DNA of 64,000 bases from Mixta hanseatica (GTDB taxonomy: Bacteria; Pseudomonadota; Gammaproteobacteria; Enterobacterales; Enterobacteriaceae), in NCBI RefSeq assembly GCF_023517775.1, contig NZ_CP082904.1, forward strand, positions 2,108,001 through 2,172,000, written 5' to 3'. Below, piece by piece: positions 1-9,096 of the stretch; the stretch's first letter is position 1, and the number at the start of each line of letters is the position of its first letter. The notes beneath the pieces were generated by a model. The model saw only the letters and a program-made list of their open reading frames with translations. It did no database searches and was not told the DNA's origin. The position numbers and the translations under genes are program-made.

Positions 1-687
1 ACCCATCCAGAATATGCGGTGCGCGTTGCCGAAGAGCTGGCGGCGTTGACGCGTCAACCGTTTGTTACCGCGCCGAATAAATTCGAAGCGCTGGCGACCT
101 GCGATGCGCTGGTGCATGCGCACGGCGCGCTGAAAGGTCTGGCGGCTTCGCTGATGAAAATTGCTAACGATGTGCGCTGGCTCTCATCCGGCCCGCGTTG
201 CGGCATCGGCGAGATCGCCATTCCGGAAAATGAACCGGGCAGTTCTATCATGCCAGGCAAAGTTAACCCGACCCAATGCGAAGCGATGACTATGCTTTGC
301 TGCCAGGTAATGGGTAACGACGTGGCGATTAACATCGGCGGCGCATCCGGTAACTTTGAGCTGAACGTTTTCCGCCCGATGGTGATCCATAACTTCCTGC
401 AGTCGATCCGTCTGTTGGCGGACGGTATGGATAGCTTTAATCACCATTGCGCCGTGGGCATTGAGCCGAACCGTGACCGTATTACCCAGCTGTTGAATGA
501 ATCGCTGATGCTGGTGACAGCGCTGAATACCCATATCGGCTACGATAAAGCGGCCGAAATCGCTAAAAAAGCGCACAAAGAGGGGCTGACGTTAAAAGCT
601 TCTGCGCTGAAGCTGGGCTATCTGAGCGAAGAAGAGTTTGATGCCTGGGTTCGACCAGAAGAAATGGTCGGCAGCATGAAGCAGTAA
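1..687 (+). CDS. fumC: Class II fumarate hydratase FumC, C-terminal part
   Basis: This is the C-terminal ~228 residues of fumarase C, which interconverts fumarate and malate in the TCA cycle. The reading frame is open from base 1, so the N-terminal half lies outside the window. The fumarase/aspartase signature [11 protein letters not shown] is at bases 238-270, followed by the typical C-terminal helical domain with [11 protein letters not shown] and the terminal MVGSMK. Sequence identity to enterobacterial FumC is obvious throughout. It converges with tus, the same arrangement as in E. coli. Only the truncation by the window edge is unusual. Confidence 0.97.
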   Translation, partial: THPEYAVRVAEELAALTRQPFVTAPNKFEALATCDALVHAHGALKGLAASLMKIANDVRWLSSGPRCGIGEIAIPENEPGSSIMPGKVNPTQCEAMTMLCCQVMGNDVAINIGGASGNFELNVFRPMVIHNFLQSIRLLADGMDSFNHHCAVGIEPNRDRITQLLNESLMLVTALNTHIGYDKAAEIAKKAHKEGLTLKASALKLGYLSEEEFDAWVRPEEMVGSMKQ

Positions 688-694
688 GGGGTGC

Positions 695-719
695 AACGGG
701 GCCGTCTGGCCCCGTTTTT
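695..719 (+). terminator. Rho-independent terminator of fumC
   Basis: A 9-bp perfect stem (AACGGGGCC / GGCCCCGTT) with a 4-base loop is followed by a T run, starting 8 bases after the fumC stop codon. Confidence 0.9.
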
Positions 720-806
720 AGCGCGTTGATACCTACTATTTTTTACCTCGCCGTTATATCCTCTGTATAAGCTGTTCATCCTCGTCTGACTGATGCTTGC
801 CTGGTT

Positions 807-1745
807 TTATGCCGTGCCTGTCGGCCGATCGCAGTAAAGATGCAGGCGGGGGATTAACAGCCACAGCGGTTCCGCCTGTGGCTTATAGCGATGGGTAATA
901 TTCTCCGCATCATAATTTAACAACTCGCCTAATACCGGCACCTGCTGGCGATGCGGGCAAAGCACCAGCAGCGGTGAAGGGCAGGCCAGCTGCGTCTGCT
1001 TTTGCTGCTCTTTATCCCAGATACGCGCAATCGGCTGAACTTTAACCGGCCGCTTTATTTTCAGCCGGGCACCCGCTGGCAGCGACTGTACCGCGATCAG
1101 CTCTTGTTGTACTTTCTCCGCCCACTGTTCCCGCGTCCAGGGCGCCTGAGCACGTCCCGCCTTCAGGCTTTTTTCCAGCTTCTCGATAATTTCCTGCGGC
1201 GTAACATTTTTAATAATATGCTTATTGGCCCAGCCGAAGCGCACGCTGTCCGGCGCATCAAGCAGGGTAATGGCGCGGTAGGCGTTCAGGGTTAACAGGC
1301 CACGCAGATGGGTATGCACAAACTCAAAGCGCGCTTCGCTTGGTAGCCCGGACTCAACGGTTATGATTTGCTCCAGCCGCGCTTTGAGCTGATTAATGTT
1401 TTCCACCTGCTGGTGGAGCAGGGCATGCTGATGCTCATCGGTCTCAAAACAGAGCGCGCCAGGCAGACGAACCGCCGCTTTAGTACTGATATTCTCGGAC
1501 TGACGCTGGATAAACAGGCGACAGTAGTGCTGTAGCGCCAGCTGCCGTGCTTCTTCGCCCAGGTGCTGGGTAACGCTGATCTGCGTAATCGGCTCGTGCT
1601 CAGCGCCTTTTGCTACCGGCGGCAATGAGAACACACGACCAACTAACAGCGGCAGCGCGGATAACTGATGTTGTAACGCATTAAGCTCTTCATCCAGCCG
1701 GTCGGCGCACTGACGCAGATCTTCAACTAAATCGTAGCGGCTCAT
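807..1745 (-). CDS. tus: Replication terminus site-binding protein Tus
   Basis: Tus binds Ter sites as a monomer and arrests the replicative helicase approaching from one side, confining fork convergence to the terminus. The 312-residue product matches E. coli Tus (309 aa) end to end. It keeps the N-terminal RYDLV, the segments QSENISTKAAVRLPG and RFGWANKHIIKN, the DNA-binding LKIKRPVKVQPIARIW, and the C-terminal LLNYDAENITHRYKPQAEPL. The start is supported by AAGGA 7 bases upstream. A Ter site lies 31-53 bases upstream of the start codon, as terB does in E. coli, so the gene is probably autorepressed by its own product. Confidence 0.97.
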   Translation of the reverse strand: MSRYDLVEDLRQCADRLDEELNALQHQLSALPLLVGRVFSLPPVAKGAEHEPITQISVTQHLGEEARQLALQHYCRLFIQRQSENISTKAAVRLPGALCFETDEHQHALLHQQVENINQLKARLEQIITVESGLPSEARFEFVHTHLRGLLTLNAYRAITLLDAPDSVRFGWANKHIIKNVTPQEIIEKLEKSLKAGRAQAPWTREQWAEKVQQELIAVQSLPAGARLKIKRPVKVQPIARIWDKEQQKQTQLACPSPLLVLCPHRQQVPVLGELLNYDAENITHRYKPQAEPLWLLIPRLHLYCDRPTGTA

Positions 1746-1775
1746 TGTGCTTCCTTATGTAATAGATCACCATCT

Positions 1776-1798
1776 CAATTAGTTACAACATACTTATA
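1776..1798 (-). promoter_or_regulatory. Ter replication-arrest site (terB-like), also tus operator
   Basis: On the minus strand, positions 2-20 of the 23-bp E. coli TerB site (ATAAGTATGTTGTAACTAA) are present without a mismatch (bases 1779-1797). The invariant G at position 6 (base 1793), whose partner C flips out on lock-up, is present. The non-permissive face is at the higher-coordinate side, so forks moving right to left should be stopped here and forks moving left to right should pass. Its position in the tus leader fits autoregulation of tus. Confidence 0.93.
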
Positions 1799-1848
1799 TA
1801 TAAATAAAAATACCAGCTCAGCATCGGGGAAATCATCAGTTAAGCAGG

Positions 1849-1870
1849 AAAAAAGCCGCACAAGGGCGGC
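1849..1870 (-). terminator. Terminator of ynfM
   Basis: On the minus strand GCCGC...GCGGC forms a short stem followed by six T, about 17 bases after the stop codon of the MFS gene. Confidence 0.7.
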
Positions 1871-1886
1871 CAGAGAAAAAGATGCG

Positions 1887-3143
1887 TTACAGCTTTTTAG
1901 CATAGAGACGGGCGGCGACAAGCAGCGCCAGTAATAGCATGAGCGCGATAAATGCCGTAATGCCCGGCCAGCCGAACGCATGCCAAAATAGGCCGCCCAG
2001 CGTACCGGCTACGCTGGAGCCCGCATAGTAGCTAAACAGATAGAGTGATGAGGCCTGGCCTTTAGCACGCCGCGCGCGTGGGCCAATCCAGCCGCTGGCG
2101 ACAGAGTGGGCAGCAAAAAATCCGGCGGTAAACAGCACCATCCCGGGGAAAATCAGCCACAGCGAATTGAACAGAGTGATAAGTAGGCCGCTCAGCATCA
2201 ATGCAGTAGAGAACAGCAGCACGGGTCCGCGCCCAAAGCGTGCCGTCATCGCGCCAGCTTTCGGCGAACTCCATGAGCCGGTCAGGTAAACGACTGATAG
2301 CAGGCCGACCACCGCCTGGCTGAGAAACCAGGGCGCGCTCAGCAGGCGGTAGCCAATATAGTTAAACAGCGTAACGAACGCGCCCATTAGCAGAAACCCT
2401 TCCGCAAACAGCAGCGGTAAACCACGATCGCGCCAATGCAGACGAAAGTTAATCATCAGGCTGCGGGGTTTTAACGAAGCAGGGCGGAAATGACGCGACG
2501 CGGGCAGGATTTTCCAAAACATCAGAGCCGAGGCCAGCGCAAAACAACCGATAAAAGCCACCGCCACGCGCCAGGAGCTGAAGTCGGTAATCACGCCGCT
2601 TAGCAGGCGGCCGCTCATGCCGCCTATCGAGTTACCGCTAATATAGAGGCCCATCGAAAAGGCGATAACGCTGGGATGGATTTCTTCGCTCAGATAGGTC
2701 ATACCCACCGCGGCTACGCCGCTCAGCGATAAGCCAATCAGGGCGCGCATAATCAGGATGCCGTGCCAGCTGGTCATGGCGGCGGAAATCAGCGTACAGA
2801 TCGCTGCCAGCAGTAGCGCAATAACCATGACCGGCTTGCGGCCTACCGCATCGGAAAGCGGGCCGGTAACCAACAGTCCCAGCGCCATAAGCGCGGTTGA
2901 AACAGAGAGCGAAATGCTGCTTGCCGCGGGCGAGACGCCAAACTCCTGCGAAAGCACCGGCAGAATAGGCTGAACGCAATAGAGCAGAGCGAAAGTGGCC
3001 AGCCCGGCTGAAAACAGCGCCAGCGTTACGCGCATAAATTGCGGCGTACCGCGTTTGATATAAAGGTGTTTATTTACAACAGCGGGCGAGACGCGCTGAG
3101 CTTTGTCGGCGGGCAACGTCGCGCTCTGGGATAAGCGTTCCAC
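1887..3143 (-). CDS. ynfM: MFS transporter YnfM
   Basis: This is a 12-helix major facilitator superfamily inner-membrane transporter of the drug-efflux-like DHA1 type, 418 aa. The MFS loop motif GPLSDAVGRKP is at about residues 99-109. The N-terminal ~37 residues are a cytoplasmic tail before the first helix. Translation probably starts at a GTG at 3143, preceded by AAGGA 7 bases away. It is divergent from the LysR gene ynfL, the same pair as in E. coli, where the substrate is not established. A hairpin follows the stop codon. The pairing suggests that the LysR protein controls it. Confidence 0.88.
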   Translation of the reverse strand: MERLSQSATLPADKAQRVSPAVVNKHLYIKRGTPQFMRVTLALFSAGLATFALLYCVQPILPVLSQEFGVSPAASSISLSVSTALMALGLLVTGPLSDAVGRKPVMVIALLLAAICTLISAAMTSWHGILIMRALIGLSLSGVAAVGMTYLSEEIHPSVIAFSMGLYISGNSIGGMSGRLLSGVITDFSSWRVAVAFIGCFALASALMFWKILPASRHFRPASLKPRSLMINFRLHWRDRGLPLLFAEGFLLMGAFVTLFNYIGYRLLSAPWFLSQAVVGLLSVVYLTGSWSSPKAGAMTARFGRGPVLLFSTALMLSGLLITLFNSLWLIFPGMVLFTAGFFAAHSVASGWIGPRARRAKGQASSLYLFSYYAGSSVAGTLGGLFWHAFGWPGITAFIALMLLLALLVAARLYAKKL

Positions 3144-3237
3144 AACGGTTCCTTATTTAAACATCAACCGTTTAATTGTGATTCGGTCAGATTATACTGT
3201 CTAATATATTAATTATCTGAATTGATACTTATAGAAT

Positions 3238-4128
3238 ATGAATATCGAGCTGCGTCATTTACGCTATTTTATCGCCGTGGCAGAAGAGCTGCATTTTGGC
3301 CGCGCGGCGCTGCGGCTGAATATCTCTCAGCCGCCGTTAAGCCAGCAAATTCAGCTGCTGGAGCAGCAGATTGGCGCCCGTTTGCTGGCGCGAACGAATC
3401 GCAGCGTCCAGCTGACGGCGGCTGGACGTCAGTTTTTGCAGGATGCGCGCGCTATTTTACTGGATGTTGACCAGGCGGCCAGCCGCGCCGCACGTTTACA
3501 TCAGGGAGAAGAGGGGGAAATACGCATCGGTTTCACCTCATCGGCGCCTTTTATCGCCGTCGTTTCTGACGCGCTGTTTACCTTTCGTCAACGTTTTCCG
3601 CAGGTACATATCCAGATGCAAGAGATGAACACCCGCCAACAGCTGGCGCCGATCGGTGACGGCCGGCTGGATCTTGGTGTGATGCGCAACACGCCGCTGC
3701 CCGATACGCTCGCCTGGCAACTGTTGCTGCGTGAACCGCTATGTTGCGTAGTACATCATGCGCATCCTCTGGCGAGCCGGCAAAGCGTTTCAGTGACCGC
3801 GCTACGCAATGAACCTTTTGTTTTTTTCGATGCGCAAAGCGGCACCGCGCTGTATGGCGAAACCATGGCGCTGCTGCATCGTTATCACATCCAGCCATTA
3901 ATTACGCAGGAAGTGGGCGAGGCGATGACCATTCTTGGGCTGGTCGCCACCGGGTTGGGAATTTCTATTCTGCCGGCTTCTTTCCGCCGCGCGCAGCTGA
4001 CCGGCGTGGTGTGGCTACCGCTGGAAGAGAAAGATGCGCGTTCGGAAATGTGGTTAGTCTGGTCAAAACAGCGGGAAATGACGGCGGTAATGGCGCAGAT
4101 GAAAGCGCTGTTACTGCGCGAAGAGTAA
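3238..4128 (+). CDS. ynfL: LysR-type regulator YnfL
   Basis: A 296-aa LysR-family transcription factor with an N-terminal winged helix-turn-helix (residues 1-60, RHLRYFIAVAEELHFGRAAL). A periplasmic-binding-like effector domain follows. It aligns closely with E. coli YnfL, including RIGFTSSAPFI and EVGEAMTILGLVATGLGISILP. It is divergent from ynfM with a 94-bp AT-rich gap, the usual place for a shared LysR operator. The ribosome binding site is weak. The start is chosen by homology (MNIELRHLRYF). The effector is unknown. Confidence 0.88.
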   Translation: MNIELRHLRYFIAVAEELHFGRAALRLNISQPPLSQQIQLLEQQIGARLLARTNRSVQLTAAGRQFLQDARAILLDVDQAASRAARLHQGEEGEIRIGFTSSAPFIAVVSDALFTFRQRFPQVHIQMQEMNTRQQLAPIGDGRLDLGVMRNTPLPDTLAWQLLLREPLCCVVHHAHPLASRQSVSVTALRNEPFVFFDAQSGTALYGETMALLHRYHIQPLITQEVGEAMTILGLVATGLGISILPASFRRAQLTGVVWLPLEEKDARSEMWLVWSKQREMTAVMAQMKALLLREE

Positions 4129-4266
4129 GCGTTATCGTAACGAAAAACGTTGTTTTTGTGCAGTAAATCACATATCGAATCAAATAGTTGACGCCCATTA
4201 ATATCTCATCCACCATAGCCTGAGCAGGTTTATTTTGAAGCGCGAAAATAAGTGGGAGCAGGGGGA

Positions 4267-5484
4267 GTGATTGCGGACAGTCAACCTGGTCATATTGACC
4301 AGATCAAGCAGACAAACGCTGGGGCTGTATATCGCCTGATCGACCAATTTGGCCCGATATCGCGTATTGAGCTTTCCCGGCGGGCCCAGCTGGCGCCGGC
4401 CAGTATTACCAAAATCGTGCGTGAAATGCTGGAAGCGCATCTGGTACAGGAAACGGAGTATCAGGAGCCGGGGAGCCGTGGCCGGCCGGCGGTCGGACTG
4501 ATTCTGGATACCGTTGCCTGGCACTATTTGGGGGTGCGTATCGGCAACGGTGAAATCACGCTGGCGCTGCGCGATCTTAGCAGCGCGCTGGTGACCGAAG
4601 AGACTCGCCCGCTACCGGTGCAAAGCGATACGCCACTGCTAAACCGCATTATCCTCGAAGTCGACCAGTTTTTTATCCGCCATCAGCGCCAGCTTGAGCG
4701 CCTGACCGCCATAGCCATTACTTTGCCCGGTATTATCCATACCGGTAAAGGGATGGTGCACCGCATGCCATTTTATCACGTCGCTGATATGCCGCTCGGG
4801 CCTGAGCTTTCTGCCCATACCGGCCTGCCGGTTTATATTCAGCATGATGTCTGCGCCTGGACCATCGCTGAGTCGCTGTTTGGCGCCTCACGCGGCGCCA
4901 GTGATGTTATCCAAATTGTGATTGATGATAATGTCGGCGCGGGCGTGATCACCGGCGGACGTCTGCTGCATAACAGCCGTAGCTCGCTGGTCGAGATTGG
5001 GCATACCCAGGTGGATGCGTACGGCAAGCAGTGCTATTGCGGCAATCATGGTTGTCTGGAGACGGTGGCCAGCATCGGCAGTATTCTGGAACTGGCTTCC
5101 CAGCGTATGCAAACTTCGCTCAGCTCGATTCTGCATCATCAGGCGTTAACGGTTGAATCCCTGTGTGATGCGGCGCTGAATGGCGATCCGCTGGCGCGCG
5201 ATATCATTACCGGTATCGGCAACAGCGTTGGGCGTATTCTGGCCATTATGGTCAACCTGTTTAACCCGGAAAAGATCCTGATTGGCTCACCGCTTAATCG
5301 CGCCGCCGAGGTGCTTTATCCGGCGATCGGCGCATCAATCCGCCAGCAGGCGCTGCCGGCCTATAGTGCGGATATCCATGTTGAACCCACAGAATTTCCT
5401 AACGTTGGCACCATGCCTGGCGCGGCGCTGGTCAAAAACGCCCTGTACAACGGCGAACTGCTGATAAAACTGTTGCAGGGCTAA
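4267..5484 (+). CDS. mlc: Mlc, glucose-responsive ROK-family repressor
   Basis: Mlc (DgsA) represses PTS and sugar-uptake genes and is inactivated when dephosphorylated EIICB-Glc sequesters it at the membrane. The 405-aa product has an N-terminal HTH (RIELSRRAQLAPASITKIV, about residues 34-52), a ROK sugar-kinase-like domain, and the structural zinc motif CYCGNHGC near residue 254. A GTG at 4267, 9 bases after GGGAG, gives MIADSQPGHIDQIKQ, matching the E. coli N-terminus. The GTG at 4252 would add five residues without homology. The following gene is bioD2, as in E. coli (ynfK). Confidence 0.95.
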   Translation: MIADSQPGHIDQIKQTNAGAVYRLIDQFGPISRIELSRRAQLAPASITKIVREMLEAHLVQETEYQEPGSRGRPAVGLILDTVAWHYLGVRIGNGEITLALRDLSSALVTEETRPLPVQSDTPLLNRIILEVDQFFIRHQRQLERLTAIAITLPGIIHTGKGMVHRMPFYHVADMPLGPELSAHTGLPVYIQHDVCAWTIAESLFGASRGASDVIQIVIDDNVGAGVITGGRLLHNSRSSLVEIGHTQVDAYGKQCYCGNHGCLETVASIGSILELASQRMQTSLSSILHHQALTVESLCDAALNGDPLARDIITGIGNSVGRILAIMVNLFNPEKILIGSPLNRAAEVLYPAIGASIRQQALPAYSADIHVEPTEFPNVGTMPGAALVKNALYNGELLIKLLQG

Positions 5485-5615
5485 TCTAATATCAGTTATC
5501 ACTAAAAAATTGCGCTAACGCAAGCCCTGCAAAAGCGCGATTTCCTACACTGTGCAACACAAACCGATGATTAAAGTTTAACTATTTCAGGCCGTCAGCC
5601 TGCCGGAGTGTTGCT

Positions 5616-6299
5616 ATGCTGAGTCGTCTTTTCGTTACCGGTACGGATACTGCCGTCGGTAAAACAGTTATTACCCGTGCCCTGATGCAAAAGCTGGCGG
5701 AGACGCATCCGGCCGTAGTGGGGTATAAACCGGTAGCAAAAAGCAGCCAGATGACGGCGGACGGGCTGCGTAATAAAGATGCGTTGATATTGCATCGCGC
5801 CTCCACGCTTGATGTGCCTTATGAAGCGATCAATCCCGTGACGCTGCTGGAGGATGAGATCAGCACGCATCGCGGCGAAACGATTAACTACGCGCGCCTG
5901 AGCAGCGGCCTGCAGTTGTTAGAGGCGCAGGCGGACGTGGTGGTGGTTGAGGGAACCGGCGGCTGGCGTAGCCTGATGAACGATCTACGCCCGTTATCTG
6001 ACTGGGTTATCCAGGAACAACTGCCGGTGGTATTGGTGGTCGGCATAAAGCTGGGCTGCATTAGCCATGCCTTACTAACCGCGCAGGCAATTATTAACGA
6101 CGGCCTGCCGCTGATGGGTTGGGTAGCGAACCGAATCAATCCGGGGCTGGCGCACTACGCAGAAATTATTGACGTGCTGCAAGAGAAGATCCCGGCGCCG
6201 CTGTTAGGCGAGCTGCCTTATTTACCCCGCGCCGAAGAGCGCGAACTGGCGGGCTATATCGACCTGTCGGCGCTCTCCTTGCCGCAGGCGGTGGCCTGA
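5616..6299 (+). CDS. bioD2: Dethiobiotin synthetase BioD2 (YnfK)
   Basis: ATP-dependent dethiobiotin synthetase catalyses carboxylation and ring closure of 7,8-diaminopelargonate, the penultimate step of biotin synthesis. The 227-aa protein has the P-loop GTDTAVGKT at residues 9-17 and the family motifs GYKPVAKSS and VVEGTGGW. It is the paralogue usually found next to mlc rather than the bio-operon copy; the main bioD is not in this window. The start has GGAG 8 bases upstream. The 131-bp gap after mlc holds no clear terminator, so read-through from mlc is possible. Confidence 0.92.
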   Translation: MLSRLFVTGTDTAVGKTVITRALMQKLAETHPAVVGYKPVAKSSQMTADGLRNKDALILHRASTLDVPYEAINPVTLLEDEISTHRGETINYARLSSGLQLLEAQADVVVVEGTGGWRSLMNDLRPLSDWVIQEQLPVVLVVGIKLGCISHALLTAQAIINDGLPLMGWVANRINPGLAHYAEIIDVLQEKIPAPLLGELPYLPRAEERELAGYIDLSALSLPQAVA

Positions 6300-6381
6300 G
6301 TCTCAGGCAGCGAAAGGCAGGGCGTTCCAACAGCAACGTCCTGCGCAGTGGCATTAACGCGCCCTGCGGCGCGTATTTCCT

Positions 6382-7518
6382 TTAGCGGCTGAGCGCGCGC
6401 CGCGTACGGCCTGAGCTGAGATAATCCGCAATATAGTCCTGCGAAATTTCGCCGCTGTAGCGGCCATCTTCATCCACAATCGGCATCCACACCAGGTTAT
6501 GTTCATAAAGCTTCGACAGCACCACGCGCAGATTCTCTTCCGCCTTGCCGGTTACGGTAAAGCTGTGCAGCTTCTCTTCGCAACAGCCGCTGGCACCGCG
6601 CGCTTCACGCCGTTTCACAAATCCCAGCGGGCGGTCATCGTTATCCACTACGGTAATGGAGCGCATATCGTTATCATCCATGATGACAAACGCTTCCGAC
6701 AACGGCGTGGCGCGTTTAACGGTGAAAGTTTGCTGTTGATCGGTTACGTCGCCCGCCTGCACTAACAGCAGACGCTTCAGGGTACGATCCTGACCAACAA
6801 AAGAGCCGACAAATTCATTGGCTGGTTTCGCCAACAGTTCATCTGGCGTGGCGCACTGCACAATTTTTCCCTGACCGAAAACGGCGATACGATCGCCCAG
6901 CTTTAACGCCTCATCGATATCGTGACTGACCAGCATTACGGTTTTCTTTAACTGGCGCTGCATTTCCAGGAATTCGTTTTGAATCGACTCGCGGTTAATC
7001 GGATCGACCGCGCCGAAAGGCTCGTCCATCAGCAGAACCGGCGGATCTGCCGCCAGGGCGCGGATAACGCCGATGCGCTGCTGCTGCCCGCCGGACATTT
7101 CTTTTGGATAGCGGTGTAAAAACTTATGCGGATCGAGGGCCACCATGCTCATCAGTTCACTGGCGCGCTCGCGGCAACGTTTTTTATCCCAGCCCAGCAT
7201 CCGCGGCACGACGGTGATATTTTCTTCAATCGTCATATTGGGGAACAGGCCGATCTGCTGAATCACATAGCCGATATTGCGGCGCAGGGTAACGGTATCC
7301 TGAGTGCTGGTATCTTCACCGTTAATGGTAATTTTGCCGCTGGTCGCCGGGATCAGGCGGTTAATCATCTTCAGCGTGGTGGTTTTGCCACAGCCGGACG
7401 GCCCAAGCAGCACGCACATTTCCCCAGCTGGCACATGCAGGCTGACATTATCTACTGCGTTAAGCGTGGTGCCATTCTTTTGAGTGAAGGTTTTAGTCAG
7501 GTTTTCCAGTTTTATCAT
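6382..7518 (-). CDS. osmV: Osmoprotectant ABC transporter ATPase (OsmV/YehX type)
   Basis: This is the ATP-binding subunit of a quaternary-amine (glycine betaine/choline-O-sulfate type) importer, 378 aa. Walker A GPSGCGKTT is near residue 38, the ABC signature MSGGQQQR near residue 142, and Walker B VLLMDEP follows. Two C-terminal CBS domains end the protein, as in OpuCA/ProV-like ATPases that sense ionic strength. It is the last gene of a four-gene operon; its ATG overlaps the stop codon of the permease gene (TAATG). Gene set, order and neighbourhood next to mlc and bioD2 match the Salmonella OsmU system as I remember it. The exact substrate is inferred. Confidence 0.88.
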   Translation of the reverse strand: MIKLENLTKTFTQKNGTTLNAVDNVSLHVPAGEMCVLLGPSGCGKTTTLKMINRLIPATSGKITINGEDTSTQDTVTLRRNIGYVIQQIGLFPNMTIEENITVVPRMLGWDKKRCRERASELMSMVALDPHKFLHRYPKEMSGGQQQRIGVIRALAADPPVLLMDEPFGAVDPINRESIQNEFLEMQRQLKKTVMLVSHDIDEALKLGDRIAVFGQGKIVQCATPDELLAKPANEFVGSFVGQDRTLKRLLLVQAGDVTDQQQTFTVKRATPLSEAFVIMDDNDMRSITVVDNDDRPLGFVKRREARGASGCCEEKLHSFTVTGKAEENLRVVLSKLYEHNLVWMPIVDEDGRYSGEISQDYIADYLSSGRTRRALSR

Positions 7519-8165
7519 TATCGAATCCCCTTCGGTGTCAGCGCCAGCTGCAGCCGATGCAGCAGCCAGTCAAGAATAATTGCCAAAAGGCAGATCAGCA
7601 GCGCGCCGGCGATCAGCATACGAATATCGCTGCCGCTGATGCCATCCAACAGCAGCAGGCCAAGACCTCCAGCGCCGATGACCGCCGCGATGGCCATCAC
7701 GCCGACATTCATCACTACCGCCGTACGAATGCCGCCGAAAATTACCGGCAGAGCCAGCGGGATTTCCACCCAGCGCAGACGCTGCCAAAAGGTCATGCCG
7801 ATACCGCGGCCCGCTTCGCGCAGACCGGGCGGTATGCTTTCCAGCGCGGTATGGGTATTGCGTACAATAGGCAACAGAGAATAGAGAAATACTGCCGTAA
7901 TCGCCGGCACCACGCCGATGCCCTGGCCGATCAGCGAAAAAAGCGGGATCATCAGGCCAAACAGCGCAATTGAGGGAATGGTCAGCACAATGGTCGCCAC
8001 GCCCAGCACCGGGGTTGCCAGCCATTTAAAGCGTACAATCAAGATGCCCAGCGGCACGCCGGCCAGAATGGCGCAACCGACCGCCACCAGCACCAACCAC
8101 AGATGTTGCCAGGTGAGGGCGACGAGGTGAGGCCAGTTGCCGATCATATAGTGAATCGTATCCAT
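7518..8165 (-). CDS. osmW: Osmoprotectant ABC transporter permease (OsmW type)
   Basis: A 215-aa inner-membrane permease with about five transmembrane helices and the binding-protein-dependent transport signature around ALESIPPGLREAGRGIGM. The start is at 8165 (MDTIHYMIGNWPHLV), preceded by AAGGAG at good spacing and 10 bp after osmX. An upstream in-frame ATG at 8237 lies inside osmX and lacks support. It partners osmV and osmX. The operon carries two different permease genes (this one and the one at 9097-9810), typical of OsmU/YehWXYZ systems. Confidence 0.87.
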   Translation of the reverse strand: MDTIHYMIGNWPHLVALTWQHLWLVLVAVGCAILAGVPLGILIVRFKWLATPVLGVATIVLTIPSIALFGLMIPLFSLIGQGIGVVPAITAVFLYSLLPIVRNTHTALESIPPGLREAGRGIGMTFWQRLRWVEIPLALPVIFGGIRTAVVMNVGVMAIAAVIGAGGLGLLLLDGISGSDIRMLIAGALLICLLAIILDWLLHRLQLALTPKGIR

Positions 8166-8175
8166 TAGCGTCTCC

Positions 8176-9087
8176 TTACAGCATGCCTTTAGACTGCAGG
8201 AAATCGCGGGCGACCTGCTGCGGTGATTGATGATCAATATCGACGCGTTTATTCAGTTCGGTAATGACATCATCGGTGATCAGCGCGGAAAGCTGATTAA
8301 GTGCCTCCGCCAGGCCCGGGTTCGCTTCCAGCACCTCTTTACGCACCAGCGGCGTCACGTTATAGCTGGGGAAGAAATGTTTATCATCCTCCAGAATTTT
8401 CAGATCGAAGCCTTTCACCCGGCCGTCAGTAGTGTAAACCAGCCCGGCATCGACAAAGCCGTCGCGAATGGCGTTATACACCAGGCCGGGATCCATCTGC
8501 CGGATTTGCGGACGATCGAGCGTTAATCCATAAAGTTTTTGTAACGGCTTCAGGCCATCGGAGCGGCCGGCGAACTCCAAATCCAGACCCAGCATCCAGT
8601 TATGCTTCGGGTCCTGTTTACGGATCTGCTCGATGCGCGCCACCAGCTGGGAAACGGTGGCGATATGCTCTTTTTCGGCCCGTTCACGCTGCATGGCAAA
8701 GGCGTAGGTGTTGTTCATCGGCGCTGGATGTAGCCAGACCAGCCCCAGCTTGCCATCCAGTCGCTTTACCGTTTGATAAGCTTCTTCCGAGGTCATCCGG
8801 GTAGTTATATGGTTAAAGATAATCAGCGAAGAGCCGGTATATTCCCAGGTCATATCGATCTGCTTGTTCAGCATGGCGTTACGTCCGATCGATACCGGGA
8901 TATTGGTTTTTGGGATCACCTCGAAGCCTTTCTTATTCAGCCACAGGGTGGTCATCGCCGATAAAATATGCTGCTCGGTAAAGTCTTTAGTGGCCATGGT
9001 AATCGGCGCGGCCTGAGCATGGGTAAGGCAGAGTAACAGCATCGCCAGCAGCATGCCCAGCACGCGCGTCATTTTAGCAATAGTCAT
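8176..9087 (-). CDS. osmX: Osmoprotectant periplasmic binding protein (OsmX type)
   Basis: A 303-aa substrate-binding protein with a cleavable signal peptide ([26 protein letters not shown], hydrophobic residues 9-21). An OpuAC/glycine-betaine-binding fold follows, opening with [17 protein letters not shown]. It captures the osmoprotectant in the periplasm and delivers it to the permease pair. The ribosome binding site AAAGGAG lies just upstream. It sits between the two permease genes in the operon. Which quaternary ammonium compound it binds cannot be read from the sequence. Confidence 0.88.
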   Translation of the reverse strand: MTIAKMTRVLGMLLAMLLLCLTHAQAAPITMATKDFTEQHILSAMTTLWLNKKGFEVIPKTNIPVSIGRNAMLNKQIDMTWEYTGSSLIIFNHITTRMTSEEAYQTVKRLDGKLGLVWLHPAPMNNTYAFAMQRERAEKEHIATVSQLVARIEQIRKQDPKHNWMLGLDLEFAGRSDGLKPLQKLYGLTLDRPQIRQMDPGLVYNAIRDGFVDAGLVYTTDGRVKGFDLKILEDDKHFFPSYNVTPLVRKEVLEANPGLAEALNQLSALITDDVITELNKRVDIDHQSPQQVARDFLQSKGML

Positions 9088-9096
9088 AAGGCTCCT

